A DNA stretch of 64,000 nucleotides from Kitasatospora aureofaciens (GCA_000720845.1 JODU01000009.1:124001-188000); one strand, 5' to 3'. Positions 1 to 7,902 are shown, numbered from the stretch's first letter. Notes: generated from the letters alone by a model not told the origin. A program made the numbers and translations.

Positions 1-290
1 ACCTCACCGGCGAGCGCTTCGACGCCGCCGAGGCCGCCCGGATCGGCCTGGTCACCGCGGCCGGCGACGACGTGGACGCCGTACTCGAACCCGTCCTCGA
101 CGGTGTGCGCCGTGCCTCACCGCAGGGCCTGGCCGAGACGAAACGGCTGCTCACGGCTAGGGTGCTGGAGGCCTTCGACCGGGACGCGGCCGACCTGACC
201 GCGCTCTCGGCCCGGCTGTTCGCCTCCCCGCAGGCCCGCGAGGGGATGACGGCCTTCCTCGAACGACGGGATCCGGAATGGGTGGTGTGA
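1..290 (+). CDS. enoyl-CoA hydratase/isomerase family protein, C-terminal part
   Basis: About the last 95 residues of a crotonase-fold enzyme that hydrates or isomerises enoyl-CoA thioesters; the start lies left of the window. Read from base 3 the frame gives LTGERFDAAEAARIGLV, the segment that follows the catalytic core in crotonases, then a C-terminal helix region (ASPQGLAETKRLL) that packs in the trimer. The oxyanion and acid/base residues lie upstream, so activity and substrate cannot be judged. Its stop overlaps the start of the TetR gene, which suggests a coupled pair and that the regulator may control acyl-CoA metabolism (inference). Confidence 0.85.
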   Translation, partial: LTGERFDAAEAARIGLVTAAGDDVDAVLEPVLDGVRRASPQGLAETKRLLTARVLEAFDRDAADLTALSARLFASPQAREGMTAFLERRDPEWVV

Positions 291-904
291 GCGGCGCCGT
301 GAACACGGCCGACCGCGCGGAGCGCGTGCCCAAGCAGGACCGCAGCCGGGCCACCCGGCAACGGCTCCTGGAAGCCGCCGTGGCCTGCCTCGCCGAACGC
401 GGCTGGGCCGGGTCCACGGTCTCCGTCGTCGCCGAACACGCCGGAGTCTCCCGCGGCGCCGCCCAGCACCACTTCCCGACCCGCGAGGACCTCTTCACGG
501 CGGCCGTGGAGTACGTCGCCGAGGAACGCTCCGTGGCGCTGCGCGCCCTGTTCCCCGAGGGCGCCGCCGCCGACGACCGGCGCGCGGTGGTCGCCGCCCT
601 CGTCGACCTCTACACCGGCCCGCTCTTCCGCGCGGCCCTGCACCTGTGGGTGGCCGCCTCCAACGAGGAGCAGCTGCGCGGCCGGGTCACCGAACTGGAG
701 GCCCGCGTCGGCCGCGAGAGCCATCGCATCGCCGTCGACCTCCTCGGCGCCGACGAGACCCGCCCCGGCACCCGCGAAACCGTCCAGGGCCTCCTGGACA
801 TGGCCCGCGGCCTCGGCCTCGCCAACCTCCTCACCGACGACGGGGCACGCCGGGAGAGGGTGGTCGAACAGTGGGCACGACTGCTGGACGAGGCGCTGGA
901 CTGA
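278..904 (+). CDS. TetR family transcriptional regulator
   Basis: Predicted one-component DNA-binding repressor. Residues about 23-70 form the TetR helix-turn-helix: RATRQRLLEAAVACLAERGW, then TVSVVAEHAGVSRGAAQHHF, with FPTREDLF closing the recognition region. The rest is an all-helical ligand/dimer domain with no recognisable ligand signature. ATG at 278 is taken as start; GTG at 287 is a good alternative because it overlaps the upstream TGA as GTGA, the usual coupled arrangement in this genus. Being co-transcribed with an enoyl-CoA hydratase, it may sense an acyl-CoA or fatty acid (inference only). Confidence 0.85.
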   Translation: MGGVSGAVNTADRAERVPKQDRSRATRQRLLEAAVACLAERGWAGSTVSVVAEHAGVSRGAAQHHFPTREDLFTAAVEYVAEERSVALRALFPEGAAADDRRAVVAALVDLYTGPLFRAALHLWVAASNEEQLRGRVTELEARVGRESHRIAVDLLGADETRPGTRETVQGLLDMARGLGLANLLTDDGARRERVVEQWARLLDEALD

Positions 905-1000
905 GGCGGCCGGTCAGTCGTCGCGGAGGTTGCTCAGCCGACAGCTGATGTGCGGGGCTCCCGCGACCTGTCCCAGTGCCGGCACCGTGCCACCGGCCAT

Positions 1001-1693
1001 TCACGGGCTCAGCCGCTCCACCCGCCAGCCCCCGCCGGCCTGCGCCACGTACCGCAGCCGGTCGTGCAGCCGGTTCTCGCGGCCCTGCCAGAACTCCACC
1101 GCGTCCGGCACCACCCGGAACCCGCCCCAGTGCGGCGGCACCGGCACCTGCTCGCCCTCCGGATAACGCGCCGCCAGCTCCGCGTACGCCGCGTCCAGGG
1201 CCCGCCGCCCGGCCACCACCGTCGACTGCGCGCTGGCCCAGGCGCCCAGCTGGGAGCCGTGCGGCCGGGTCCGGAAGTACGCGGCGGTCTCGTCCCGCCC
1301 GGTGCGGCGCGCGACGCCCGTGACCACGACCTGCCGGGCCATCGGGTGCCAGGGGAACAGCAGCGAGACGTTCGGGTTGGCGTCCAGCTCGCGCGCCTTG
1401 CGGGAGTCGTAGTTGGTGTAGAAGACGAACCCCTGCTCGTCGAAGTGCTTCAGCAGCACCGTGCGGGAGCTGGGCCGCCCCCGCTCGTCCGCCGTGGAGA
1501 CGACCATGGCGTTCGGCTCGAACAGCCCGCCGTCCGTCGCCGCCTGCTTGAACCAGCGCGCGAACTGCTCGACAGGCGTCGCCGCCAGCTCGGTCTCGGA
1601 CAGCCCCTCGGCCCGGTACTGCTTGCGCATGGAGGCGAGATCGAAGGGGACTGAGGCGGCGGGGACGCCGGAATCGGCTTCGCGATCGGTCAC
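1001..1693 (-). CDS. pdxH: pyridoxamine/pyridoxine 5'-phosphate oxidase
   Basis: FMN enzyme that oxidises PNP or PMP to pyridoxal 5'-phosphate, the last step of vitamin B6 salvage. The whole family pattern is present: VPFDLASMRKQYR near the N-terminus, SSRTVLLKHFDEQGFVFYTNYDSRKA (FMN binding, split here as SSRTVLLKHFDE and FVFYTNYDSRKA), PWHPMARQVVVTG, and the C-terminal FRVVPDAVEFWQGRENRLHDR that closes the PLP/FMN site. GTG at 1693 is preferred over ATG at 1702 because AGGA sits 8 nt upstream. It is divergent from the citrate synthase gene, and the shared promoter region carries a strong palindrome. Length of about 230 residues is typical. Confidence 0.93.
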   Translation of the reverse strand: MTDREADSGVPAASVPFDLASMRKQYRAEGLSETELAATPVEQFARWFKQAATDGGLFEPNAMVVSTADERGRPSSRTVLLKHFDEQGFVFYTNYDSRKARELDANPNVSLLFPWHPMARQVVVTGVARRTGRDETAAYFRTRPHGSQLGAWASAQSTVVAGRRALDAAYAELAARYPEGEQVPVPPHWGGFRVVPDAVEFWQGRENRLHDRLRYVAQAGGGWRVERLSP

Positions 1694-1729
1694 GCCGCCC
1701 ATCCTGCCGTATCCACCCCGCCCCCGACC

Positions 1730-1774
1730 GGGGTGGCACCCGGTGCCACCCCACTCCCCAAACCTGGCACCCGG
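1730..1774. promoter_or_regulatory. candidate operator: palindrome plus extra half-site
   Basis: Between pdxH and the citrate synthase gene there is a perfect 23-bp palindrome (1730-1752): arms GGGGTGGCACC and GGTGCCACCCC around a single C. A third copy of the core, TGGCACCCGG, lies at 1765-1774 in direct orientation to the one at 1734-1743, 31 bp apart (three helical turns). This looks like a dimeric-repressor operator with an auxiliary half-site controlling one or both divergent genes. The cognate regulator is unknown. Confidence 0.5.
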
Positions 1775-1940
1775 GGATATGGTGCTTGGTCCCGCTCCGG
1801 CCGGATGACCGACGGCCGTACGGGGCATCACAGGGGTGACCGCCGGGACCGCGAGTCGGGGACACGACCGTGGATCCATGGAGGCGCCGCACCGTCTCCG
1901 CCCAGGTCGCCGTACACCACTGATCACGAGGAGCCGCCTG

Positions 1941-3041
1941 ATGTCCGACTTCGTACCCGGGCTAGAGGGAGTCGTCGCCTTCGAGACGGAGATCGCCGAA
2001 CCCGACAAGGAGGGCGGCGCCCTGCGCTACCGCGGCGTCGACATCGAGGACCTGGTCGGGCACGTCTCCTTCGGCAACGTCTGGGGCCTGCTCGTCGACG
2101 GGGCCTTCAACCCCGGCCTGCCGCCCGCCGAGCCCTTCCCCATCCCCGTGCACTCCGGCGACATCAGGGTCGACGTCCAGTCCGCCCTCGCGATGCTCGC
2201 CCCGGCCTGGGGCCTCAAGCCCCTGCTGGACATCGACGCCGCCCAGGCCCGCGACGACCTCGCCCGCGCCGCCGTCATGGCCCTGTCCTACGTCGCCCAG
2301 TCCGCGCGCGGCCAGAGCCTGCCCATGGTCCCGCAGCGCGAGATCGACAAGGCCGAGTCGGTGGTCGAACGCTTCATGATCCGCTGGCGCGGCGAGCCCG
2401 ACCCCAAGCACGTCGCCGCCGTCGACGCCTACTGGACCTCCGCCGCCGAGCACGGCATGAACGCCTCCACCTTCACCGCCCGCGTCATCGCCTCCACCGG
2501 CGCCGACGTGGCCGCGGCCCTCTCCGGAGCCGTGGGCGCCATGTCGGGCCCGCTGCACGGCGGCGCCCCCTCGCGCGTCCTGCACATGATCGAGGAGATC
2601 GAGCGCACCGGCGACGCCGAGGCCTACGTCAAGAAGACCCTCGACGCGGGCGAACGCCTCATGGGCTTCGGCCACCGCGTCTACCGCGCCGAGGACCCCC
2701 GCGCCCGCGTCCTGCGCCGTACCGCCCGCGAACTGGGCGCCCCGCGCTACGAGGTCGCCGAGGCCCTGGAGAAGGCCGCCCTGGCCGAGCTGCACGCCCG
2801 CCGCCCCGACCGGGTCCTGGCCACCAACGTAGAGTTCTGGGCCGCCATCATGCTGGACTTCGCCGAGGTTCCGGCCCCCATGTTCACCTCGATGTTCACC
2901 TGCGCCCGCACCGCCGGCTGGTCCGCCCACATCCTGGAGCAGAAGCGCACCGGCCGCCTGGTCCGCCCCTCCGCCCGCTACGTGGGCCCGGGCACCCGCG
3001 ACCCGCGCGAGATCGAGGGCTACGCCGACATCGCGGACTGA
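1941..3041 (+). CDS. citrate synthase (type II-like, second isozyme)
   Basis: 366-residue citrate/methylcitrate synthase family protein that condenses acetyl-CoA with oxaloacetate. Start ATG is preceded by GAGGAG 7 nt upstream. Visible family features: N-terminal LRYRGVDIEDL, active-site histidine region MSGPLHGGAPSRVL, the diagnostic MGFGHRVYRAEDPRA motif (second active-site His and CoA loop), and a C-terminal arginine region RLVRPSARYVG with the usual final aspartate-containing stretch. It is shorter than the main hexameric Gram-negative enzyme and resembles the short actinobacterial dimeric form. Whether it prefers acetyl- or propionyl-CoA cannot be read here; no prpB/prpD neighbours are seen, so citrate synthase is favoured. 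Confidence 0.92.
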   Translation: MSDFVPGLEGVVAFETEIAEPDKEGGALRYRGVDIEDLVGHVSFGNVWGLLVDGAFNPGLPPAEPFPIPVHSGDIRVDVQSALAMLAPAWGLKPLLDIDAAQARDDLARAAVMALSYVAQSARGQSLPMVPQREIDKAESVVERFMIRWRGEPDPKHVAAVDAYWTSAAEHGMNASTFTARVIASTGADVAAALSGAVGAMSGPLHGGAPSRVLHMIEEIERTGDAEAYVKKTLDAGERLMGFGHRVYRAEDPRARVLRRTARELGAPRYEVAEALEKAALAELHARRPDRVLATNVEFWAAIMLDFAEVPAPMFTSMFTCARTAGWSAHILEQKRTGRLVRPSARYVGPGTRDPREIEGYADIAD

Positions 3042-3063
3042 GGCCCCGGTCCCTGAACGCAGG

Positions 3064-3126
3064 CGACCCGCGAGTCTGGTTCCTCCGTGGAGGAGCCGGC
3101 CGGACGTACCGGCGACTCGCGGGTCG
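3064..3126 (+). other. structured element predicted to fold as a three-way junction
   Basis: 22 nt after the citrate synthase stop. A perfect 13-bp closing stem (CGACCCGCGAGTC at 3064-3076, GACTCGCGGGTCG at 3114-3126) encloses a hairpin GGTTCCTCC/GGAGGAGCC with a GT loop (3078-3097, one G-U pair) and a small CCGG-ACGTA-CCGG hairpin. No U-run follows, so it is not a classical terminator; it may protect the 3' end or be a processed RNA. Confidence 0.45.
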
Positions 3127-3172
3127 GGTGACTGCTGGGGATTGGGCCGGCTGCGCGCTTCTCTCACGCGCT

Positions 3173-3205
3173 GGTCCGGCGCCGCACTCCGTGTGGTGCC
3201 GGGCC
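3173..3205 (+). terminator. probable transcription terminator downstream of citrate synthase
   Basis: A 15-bp hairpin (arms 3173-3187 and 3191-3205, 3-nt loop) with three G-U pairs when read as + strand RNA; on the minus strand the same positions become A-C mismatches, so it favours + strand transcripts. Streptomyces terminators often lack U-tracts. Confidence 0.5.
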
Positions 3206-3206
3206 G

Positions 3207-3245
3207 CTAGCCCGCAGCCACCTCACGCGTCCGGTTGTCATACAT
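3207..3245 (-). CDS. possible 12-codon micro-ORF with promoter and strong SD
   Basis: ATG-TAG reading MYDNRTREVAAG on the minus strand, with a full anti-SD match GGAGGTG (3255-3261) 9 nt upstream and a textbook promoter further upstream (see next entry). An alternative start 4 nt further downstream in another frame would give a 25-residue Arg-rich peptide. I recognise neither peptide. It may be a leader peptide-like element or part of a small RNA. No larger gene follows on this strand; it runs into the citrate synthase 3' region. Confidence 0.3.
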   Translation of the reverse strand: MYDNRTREVAAG

Positions 3246-3278
3246 CTGCCGAACCACCTCCCTTCTCGTGTACGGCCC

Positions 3279-3307
3279 ACCCTAGGAACCCGTCGGCCGC
3301 CGATCAA
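3279..3307 (-). promoter_or_regulatory. HrdB-type promoter, TTGATC-17-TAGGGT
   Basis: On the minus strand TTGATC (3302-3307) is followed after exactly 17 nt by TAGGGT (3279-3284), an excellent match to the Streptomyces vegetative TTGACN-N16-18-TAGRRT pattern. The predicted start near 3272 is 11-17 nt ahead of the GGAGGTG ribosome site of the micro-ORF. It points away from the RidA-GNAT gene. Confidence 0.5.
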
Positions 3308-3378
3308 TCGAATTTCCGGATCGATTCGTCCTTGATCTCCCATGGACGCGTCTTCCCTGGTCACCTACGGTTTCGCCC

Positions 3379-4254
3379 ATGACGGAACGCGAGGGGGTCC
3401 CGCCGGTGAGGCGGGCAGTGGTCAGCGGGTCGACGTTCGAGGAGCGGATCGGGTACGCCCGGGCCGTCGTCGACGGGGACTGGGTGCACGTGTCGGGGAC
3501 GACAGGGTTCGACTACGCGTCGATGACGATCCCCGAGGGCGTGGTGGAGCAGGCCGAGCAGTGCCTGCGCAACATCGGGGCCGCGCTGGCCGAGGCGGGA
3601 TGCACGTTCGCGGACGTGGTGCGGGTGCGCTACCTGCTGCCCGCGCGGGAGGACTTCGAGCCGTGCTGGCCCGTGCTGCGGCGGGCGTTCGGCCGGGTGC
3701 GGCCGGCCGCGACGATGATGGTTTGCGGGCTCGCGGACGAGCGGATGCGGATCGAGATCGAGGTGTACGCGCGGCGCGGCACGGTCGCGACCGGCGCGGG
3801 CCCGGCACTGCGGATCGAGCCGGTGGACGGGGACGCCATGGTCGAGGAGTGGCGGCACGTGCACAACGTGATCGTGCCGCCGGCCGCCATGACCCTCGAC
3901 GAGGCGCGCGAGCGCGCCGGACGCAACCGGCTGGCCAACGCCTACCTCGATGACGTGCTCGTCGGCTGCTCCACCGTCCGGCCGCCCGACGGCGGGGAGC
4001 GGGCGGCGACCGTGATCGCGCGGGTGCTGCCGGCGTACCGGGGGCGCGGGATCGGCACCGCGCTCTACGAGGCGGGGCTGGCCCACGCGCGCGAGCTGGA
4101 GGCCGGGGCGGTGGAGACCGTGGTGCTGGCGGCCAACGCCGACGGGTTGCGGTTCGCGCGTGCGCGTGGGTTCGTGGAGAAGGAGCGGTACGTGCTCGAC
4201 GGCGAGCGCGAGGAGTGGGTCGACCTGAGGCTCGCCGCCGCCCGCCCGGCATGA
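3379..4254 (+). CDS. RidA/YjgF domain fused to a GNAT acetyltransferase domain
   Basis: 291-residue two-domain protein. Residues about 10-135 match the Rid family, which hydrolyses reactive enamine/imine intermediates: HVSGTTGFDYASM, QCLRNIGAALAEAGCTFADV, and GRVRPAATMM ... RMRIEIEVYA, which supplies the arginine and glutamate expected at the Rid active site. Residues about 140-291 match GNAT acyltransferases, with VIARVLPAYRGRGIGTALYE as the acetyl-CoA pyrophosphate loop (R-G-R-G-I-G) and ANADGLRFARARGFVEKERY as motif B. The two halves are in one continuous frame with no stop, so the fusion is real in this sequence. Substrate unknown; a coupled imine hydrolysis/N-acetylation is possible but speculative. 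Confidence 0.8.
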   Translation: MTEREGVPPVRRAVVSGSTFEERIGYARAVVDGDWVHVSGTTGFDYASMTIPEGVVEQAEQCLRNIGAALAEAGCTFADVVRVRYLLPAREDFEPCWPVLRRAFGRVRPAATMMVCGLADERMRIEIEVYARRGTVATGAGPALRIEPVDGDAMVEEWRHVHNVIVPPAAMTLDEARERAGRNRLANAYLDDVLVGCSTVRPPDGGERAATVIARVLPAYRGRGIGTALYEAGLAHARELEAGAVETVVLAANADGLRFARARGFVEKERYVLDGEREEWVDLRLAAARPA

Positions 4255-4419
4255 TCCGCCGTGCCCCGTCATGACGGGGGCTTATGCCGAGTTTCCGCAG
4301 TACAACGATTTCCGCGAACTTGCGGGAACTCGGTGTGTGCTGCATCACGTTCGAGTTGAATGAAGGCCAGTGAGCGAACCGACGTACGGTACGGCGGACG
4401 CAGCCTGCAGGGGGTCCAG

Positions 4420-5823
4420 GTGAGTGCTTCGCGGCATAGTGGGGCCACCGACGAGCTGGGGCCGGACGAGCCGGAGCAGCCCGAGCGGGACGGCGCGGAC
4501 CTGCTGGCCGCGCTCCTCGACGGCATGGACGCGGCCCTGTGCGCCTTCGACGCGGACGGGGTCGTGACCCATTGGAACCGCGAGGCGGAGCGGATCCTGG
4601 GATGGAGCGCGGCCGAGGCCGTGGGACGGCAGGGCTTCGCCGGCTGGGCCGTGCGCAGCGCGGACGCCGGCGAGGTGGAGGACCGGCTGCTGTCCGCCAT
4701 GCGGGCGCCGGGCCGCCAGGTGAACGAGTTCGCGCTGCTGACCAAGGACGGCGGCCGGGTCCTGGTGCGCACCCAGTCGGCGGCGGTCCGCGGGCCCGAC
4801 GGGCGGCCGGCGGGGGTGTACTGCGCGTTCAGCGAGGTGCACGCGCAGATCGACCTGGAGCGGTCCATCGCGCTCAGCGAGGCCCTGCTGGAGGACGCGA
4901 GCTGGGGTGTCGTCCTGGTGGACGTGGACCTGCGCCCCGCCGTGGTCAACACGCACGCGGCACGGGCGCTCGGGGCCGGACGCACCTCCGTGCTGGGCCG
5001 CCCGCTCGGCGATCTGCTCGCCCAGGGCGTCGAGGAGCTGGAGAACGCGCTGACGCACGTCCTGGCCGAGGGCGCGCCGCCCGCGCCCGCCGAGATGTGG
5101 GTGAGCGTGCGCACGCCGGAGGGGGAGCGGCGCCGGTGCTGGCGCAGTGGGTTCGTGCGGCTGGCCTCGCCGCTCGCGGAGGAGCCGGTGCCGCTGGGCG
5201 TCGGCTGGCTGTTCCAGGACGTCACGGAGTCGAAGCAGAGCGAGCAGGAGGCCGCGCTGCTGCGCTTCCGGGCCAATCAGCTGCACCGGGCGGCGCGTGC
5301 CGCGGCCGAGTGCGAGGACCCGGCGGAGGCCGCGATCGTCCATCTGGACTTCGCGCTGGCCGGGTTCGCCGACCACGCCCTGATCGACCGGGTGGTGGGC
5401 GGGGCGGTGGTGGACACCGACGCGGCCGAGCCGGTGCGGCTGGTGCGGGTCGCGGCCACCCCGTCCGGCGCGCCGGGGCCCAGTGTGCCGTCCGGGGCGT
5501 CGGGGCTGCCGGTGCGCTACGGCGAGGGGCACCCCGCCGTGCAGTGCGTGGAGCGGGCGGGCTCGGTGCGGGCCAGCGCCGGCGTGCGGGCGGTCCCGGC
5601 CGAGCAGGTGCGCCGGTGGGCCTCGGCCCGCCAGTGGCCCGAGGACACGGTGCACGGCCTGTGCGCGGTGCTGCGCAGCCGCGGCCGGACGCTGGGCGTC
5701 GTCACGTTCCTGCGCGGCGCGGGACGCAGCGCCTTCGAGCGGCCGGACGCGATGTACGCCGAGGACGTGGCGGTGCGGATCGCGAACGCGCTGGACCTGG
5801 CCGGCGCGGTGGACGGCCCGTAG
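4420..5823 (+). CDS. PAS-domain sensory protein with GAF-like C-terminus
   Basis: 467-residue soluble protein starting at GTG 4420, chosen because AGGGGG lies 5 nt upstream (an upstream ATG at 4360 lacks a ribosome site). The first PAS domain (about 30-140) shows LLDGMDAALCAFDADGVVTHWNREAERILGWSA and later EFALLTKDGGRVLVRTQ. A second PAS-like unit (about 150-270) ends in LFQDVTESKQSE. The C-terminal half resembles a GAF domain (VRYGEGHPAVQCVERAG, TLGVVTFLRGAGRSAFERPD). There is no kinase, phosphatase or GGDEF output domain, so it is a sensor that must act through a partner. These proteins are common in Streptomyces; the signal is unknown. Confidence 0.75.
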   Translation: MSASRHSGATDELGPDEPEQPERDGADLLAALLDGMDAALCAFDADGVVTHWNREAERILGWSAAEAVGRQGFAGWAVRSADAGEVEDRLLSAMRAPGRQVNEFALLTKDGGRVLVRTQSAAVRGPDGRPAGVYCAFSEVHAQIDLERSIALSEALLEDASWGVVLVDVDLRPAVVNTHAARALGAGRTSVLGRPLGDLLAQGVEELENALTHVLAEGAPPAPAEMWVSVRTPEGERRRCWRSGFVRLASPLAEEPVPLGVGWLFQDVTESKQSEQEAALLRFRANQLHRAARAAAECEDPAEAAIVHLDFALAGFADHALIDRVVGGAVVDTDAAEPVRLVRVAATPSGAPGPSVPSGASGLPVRYGEGHPAVQCVERAGSVRASAGVRAVPAEQVRRWASARQWPEDTVHGLCAVLRSRGRTLGVVTFLRGAGRSAFERPDAMYAEDVAVRIANALDLAGAVDGP

Positions 5824-5846
5824 CCGGTGCGGGCCGCCGGACCCGC

Positions 5847-6602
5847 TCAGCGGCGGTAGAAGATGCGGTCCCGGTACTGCTCCAGTACGCGGCCGTTCCA
5901 TTCGTGGCCGCCGTCCACGTTGCCCGAGCGGAGCAGCGGGGGTTCGACGCCCCGGTCGGCGAGGGTGGCGGCAGCCGTGGCGGTCATGGCCTGCATGAGG
6001 GCGCTGGTGACGACCGTGGAGGCGGGGGCGAAGGGCGCCGGGACGGTGTCGAGGGTGAGTTCCGCGTCGCCGACGGCGATCTTGGAGTCCAGTACGACGT
6101 CGCAATGGTCCTTGAGGAAGGTGCCGGAGACGTGCCGCGACGTGGTCTCGGAGGCGTACGCCACCGAGGTCACGCCGATGACCCGGACGCCGAGGGCGCG
6201 GGCGTTCATGGCCATCTCCACGGGCAGGGCGTTGCGCCCGGAGAGGGAGATGATCACCAGGGCGTCGCCCTCGCGCAGCGGGGAGGAGTCCAGGACGGCG
6301 CTCGCGAGGCCGTCGACGCGTTCCAGGGCGGAGCCGAGCGTGGCGGGCATGACGTCGACGCCGACGACGCCGGGCACGGCGAGCAGGTTCATCAGGGCGA
6401 GTCCGCCGGCGCGGTACACCACGTCCTGGGCGGCGAGGGAGGAGTGGCCGGCGCCGAAGGCGAAGAGCCGGCCGCCGCTCAGCACGGTGTCGGCGAGCAG
6501 CGTGCCGGCCGCCTCGACGCTGTCCGCCTCCTCGTCGCGCACGCGTCGCAGGAGGTCGATCGCCGCGTCGAGGAACTGACCGGCCGGCTTGTGGTCGCTC
6601 AT
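5847..6602 (-). CDS. SIS-domain sugar-phosphate-binding protein (UPF0309 type)
   Basis: 251-residue SIS (sugar isomerase) protein of the uncharacterised UPF0309 family. AAGGGG sits 8 nt before the ATG. Typical phosphosugar-binding pattern: GGRLFAFGAGHSSLAAQD near residue 50, then GDALVIISLSGRNALPVEMA, the serine-rich phosphate loop, around residue 120. Relatives include phosphoheptose isomerases and MurNAc-6-P etherases, but the etherase catalytic region is absent. It is convergent with the PAS gene and divergent from dmdR1. The ligand is probably an amino-sugar phosphate (family inference). Confidence 0.82.
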   Translation of the reverse strand: MSDHKPAGQFLDAAIDLLRRVRDEEADSVEAAGTLLADTVLSGGRLFAFGAGHSSLAAQDVVYRAGGLALMNLLAVPGVVGVDVMPATLGSALERVDGLASAVLDSSPLREGDALVIISLSGRNALPVEMAMNARALGVRVIGVTSVAYASETTSRHVSGTFLKDHCDVVLDSKIAVGDAELTLDTVPAPFAPASTVVTSALMQAMTATAAATLADRGVEPPLLRSGNVDGGHEWNGRVLEQYRDRIFYRR

Positions 6603-6825
6603 GCGGGACCCCTTCGGAGTGGCTGCGTCGCGGATCACGGTGCGGTCTGGACCAGCGCGGTGTCAATACGGCGTCGACGCGGCGGGGGAGGGTCCGGGCG
6701 GGCGCCGTCGGGCCCGGCTTTCCGCGGCGAGGCACGGTTGTCGGTGGTATGCGTCAGAATTGGTGGCAGGGCCAGCGCACGCGCCGGTGGGCCGTAGCCT
6801 CCGGCAATCTCATCGAGGGGCACGT

Positions 6826-7518
6826 ATGTCCGGACTGATCGACACCACGGAGATGTACCTCCGCACCATTCTGGAGCTGGAGGAGGAAGGTGTGGTCCCG
6901 ATGCGCGCCCGGATCGCCGAGCGGCTCGACCAGAGCGGTCCCACGGTCAGCCAGACGGTGGCGCGGATGGAGCGCGACGGGCTGGTGTCCGTGGCGGCGG
7001 ACCGGCATCTGGAGCTGACCGACGAGGGGAGGCGGCTGGCGACGCGCGTGATGCGCAAGCACCGGCTCGCGGAGTGCCTGCTCGTCGACGTGATCGGCCT
7101 GGAGTGGGAGCAGGTGCACGCGGAGGCGTGTCGCTGGGAGCACGTGATGAGCGAGGCGGTCGAGCGCCGGGTGCTGGAGCTGCTGCGGCACCCGACCGAG
7201 TCGCCGTACGGGAACCCGATCCCGGGCCTGGAGGAGCTGGGCGAGACGGACGGGGCCGATCCGTTCCTGGACGAGGGCATGGTGTCCCTCGCCGACCTCG
7301 ACCCGGGCCTCGAGGGCAAGACGGTCGTCGTGCGCCGGATCGGCGAGCCGATCCAGACCGACGCGCAGCTGATGTACACGCTGCGGCGGGCCGGGGTGCA
7401 GCCCGGCTCGGTGGTGAGCGTGACCGAGTCGGCGGGCGGCGTGCTGGTGGGCAGCGGTGGCGAGGCCGCCGAGCTGGAGGCGGACACCGCCTCCCACGTG
7501 TTCGTCGCGAAGCGCTGA
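6826..7518 (+). CDS. dmdR1: iron-dependent repressor, DtxR/IdeR family
   Basis: 230-residue metal-activated repressor. N-terminal winged helix (MSGLIDTTEMYLRTILELEE; ARIAERLDQSGPTVSQTVARMERDGL), dimerisation/metal domain with the conserved RKHRLAECLLVDVIGLEW, EACRWEHVMSEAVERRVLE and HPTESPYGNPIPG, and a C-terminal SH3-like domain. The Cys, His and Glu metal-site residues of the DtxR family are visible (AEACRWEH, HKH-type loop). In S. coelicolor the DtxR protein next to a SIS-domain gene is DmdR1, master Fe(II) repressor of siderophore genes; I assign the symbol from that order, recalled rather than searched. An antisense frame over this gene is discussed as a finding (adm). Confidence 0.88.
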   Translation: MSGLIDTTEMYLRTILELEEEGVVPMRARIAERLDQSGPTVSQTVARMERDGLVSVAADRHLELTDEGRRLATRVMRKHRLAECLLVDVIGLEWEQVHAEACRWEHVMSEAVERRVLELLRHPTESPYGNPIPGLEELGETDGADPFLDEGMVSLADLDPGLEGKTVVVRRIGEPIQTDAQLMYTLRRAGVQPGSVVSVTESAGGVLVGSGGEAAELEADTASHVFVAKR

Positions 7519-7708
7519 CCGGGTCCCGGAGGGGGCCGTCGACCGGGTCCCGTCGTTGCGGGATTCCTGTGCGCCGAACGGCAGCGGCCGGACGCTTCGC
7601 GTGCGAGGCTGTGGCGTGAGGCAGCGGACATGAAGGGCTCTTGGCCCGTGGCTGACAGCGATGTCGCCCGGCCGGAGAGGGGGAGGGGCGTGCCGGAGAG
7701 ACGGAGAG

Positions 7709-7736
7709 GGCCCCGGCGCCGTGTGGCGCCGGGGCC
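7709..7736. terminator. bidirectional terminator after dmdR1
   Basis: Perfect 12-bp stem GGCCCCGGCGCC / GGCGCCGGGGCC around a GTGT loop, about 190 nt after the dmdR1 stop. It lies in a gene-free stretch (7519-8017) in which I see no convincing small ORF. Confidence 0.7.
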
Positions 7737-7902
7737 TGTCCTCCCCTGTGCTGACCTGGAGCCCCGAGCTCTCAAGGTCAATCCCCTCGGACCGTTTTCC
7801 CCGAGCGGTCCGCCTCCCGTTGAAGATCTCCCCTGGGCGGCGGCGATCAATCCCTGAGCGGTGTCACTCGAATGAGGGGTGTTGCTCGTCGGAACGGCTC
7901 TT

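Noticed and set aside
1730..1752. Sigma-54-like TGGCAC sequence.
   Set aside because: Streptomyces has no sigma-54, and the downstream TTGC element is missing; the palindrome explains the bases.
4345..6735. 796-codon minus-strand frame opposite the PAS and SIS genes, and similar very long Arg/Pro/Gly-rich frames elsewhere (for example 13639-17346).
   Set aside because: High third-position GC leaves few stop codons in opposite frames. Composition is extreme, there is no RBS or homology, and well-supported genes occupy the other strand or frame.
6603..6825. Iron box upstream of dmdR1.
   Set aside because: No TTAGGTTAGGCT-type repeat is visible in the gap.
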